Source: an uncultured Bacteroides sp.
GTDB lineage: Bacteria; Bacteroidota; Bacteroidia; Bacteroidales; Bacteroidaceae
NCBI GenBank assembly: GCA_949300425.1
Contig: CASGED010000003.1
Location: 1-51,556 of the forward strand
Length of the DNA: 51,556 nucleotides
Reading direction: 5' to 3'
The position numbers and the translations under genes were made by a program. The notes under the pieces are model-generated. The model saw only the letters and a program-made list of their open reading frames with translations, did no database searches and was not told the DNA's origin. Each line of letters starts with the position of its first letter. Positions within the stretch are counted from its first letter, which is position 1. Of the stretch, positions 51,371 through 51,556 are shown piece after piece.

Positions 51371-51411
51371 AAAAAGAGTCCCTTCCCCGGTAACTCCGGT
51401 GAAGGGACTCT
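51371..51411 (-). terminator. Terminator of the rRNA operon
   Basis: AGAGTCCCTTC (51375-51385) pairs with GAAGGGACTCT (51401-51411), with an inner CCGG/CCGG. On the minus strand the stem is followed by TTTTT. It lies 8 nt beyond the 3' end of 5S rRNA. The 85 bp between it and lpxH holds no gene I can support. Confidence 0.85.
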
Positions 51412-51419
51412 CTGTAAAG

Positions 51420-51529
51420 ACGGCGGCTACCTACTCTCCCACTGTTGCGCAGTACCATCGGCGCGGCCGGGCTTAACTGCTCTGTTCGGAATGGGAAGAG
51501 GTGGAACCCCGGCGCTATAGCCACCTGAA
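51420..51529 (-). rRNA. rrf: 5S ribosomal RNA
   Basis: Read on the minus strand, the segment begins TTTCAGGTGGCTATAGCG and contains GGTTCCACCTCTTCCCATTC, CCGAACAGAGCAGTTAAGCC, CGCCGATGGTACTGC and GGGAGAGTAGGT. These are the conserved parts of bacterial 5S rRNA in order, close to the Bacteroides form. About 110 nt is the normal length; the exact ends are set by similarity. The last 27 bases of the window are probably the 23S-5S spacer, so the rest of the operon lies to the right. Confidence 0.95.
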
Positions 51530-51556
51530 ATAGGGGACATGGCCGTGAAACGAAAG

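Noticed and set aside
1-51556. tRNA genes, integrase or att sites marking an island boundary
   Set aside because: I looked at the intergenic stretches and found no tRNA-like fold or integrase gene. Any island boundary on the left must lie outside the window.

Overview
The window is a piece of a Bacteroides-type chromosome (order Bacteroidales). The signs are promoters of the form TTTG-N19-TAnnTTTG, HU-like histone-fold proteins of the Bacteroidetes type, an AraC-type hybrid two-component regulator, fimbrillin-like lipoproteins, GH92/GH89/GH28 glycosidases and a Bacteroides-like 5S rRNA. The species cannot be named from this sequence. The core genes at 23.5-51 kb are GC-rich. The first 23 kb, especially about 12-16 kb, is visibly more AT-rich, as expected for acquired DNA.

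Region 1 (1-8957) is accessory. It starts with the end of an HU-like gene on the minus strand. Then come an unknown gene, a HAD-fold phosphatase-like gene with an unknown partner, and a coiled-coil/two-helix membrane protein with an unknown partner. Next is a compact block: an unknown 270-aa protein, a membrane-anchored patatin-like phospholipase, an overlapping ComEC-like metallo-beta-lactamase-fold protein with one altered metal motif, a small beta-rich protein, a small charged protein, and an AbiJ-type abortive-infection protein. This looks like an anti-phage or other conflict island, and the patatin/MBL pair with its satellites matches no named system I know.

Region 2 (8954-23434) is a capsular or exopolysaccharide locus: Wzx flippase, DXD glycosyltransferase, EpsG-like polymerase, GT2, F420-hydrogenase-beta-like Fe-S protein, polysaccharide pyruvyl transferase, UDP-sugar epimerase, two GT4 enzymes and a radical SAM/SPASM enzyme. 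It also holds a ParE/RelE-type toxin-antitoxin pair with its own consensus promoter and an antiparallel AAA/DUF4143 ATPase. An internally deleted IS66-like element lies at its left edge, and a matching solo end lies at its right edge.

Region 3 (23.5-31.3 kb) holds housekeeping and secreted functions: asd, a cation:proton antiporter, tcdA, a LolD-like ATPase, a GH92 mannosidase and a secreted unknown. Region 4 (31.3-34.2 kb) has an HU-like protein with an acidic tail, a fimbrillin/beta-helix lipoprotein and two small membrane proteins.

Region 5 (34.2-48.6 kb, all minus strand) is a glycan-degradation locus: hybrid two-component regulator, GH89, NagX-like acyltransferase, GH92, two GH28 enzymes and a histidine acid phosphatase. 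There is no SusC/SusD pair in the window. Region 6 (48.6-51.6 kb) has a SufT-like protein, a TlpA-like lipoprotein, LpxH, and the 3' end of an rRNA operon (5S and terminator) on the minus strand.

The most unusual structural signal is a set of four intergenic arrays at 955-1042, 27572-27703, 31872-31959 and 48747-48878. All have an exact 22-bp period but each has a different core sequence, and in three of them a core is flipped in one unit while the spacing is kept. One array is framed by a perfect 33-bp inverted repeat.
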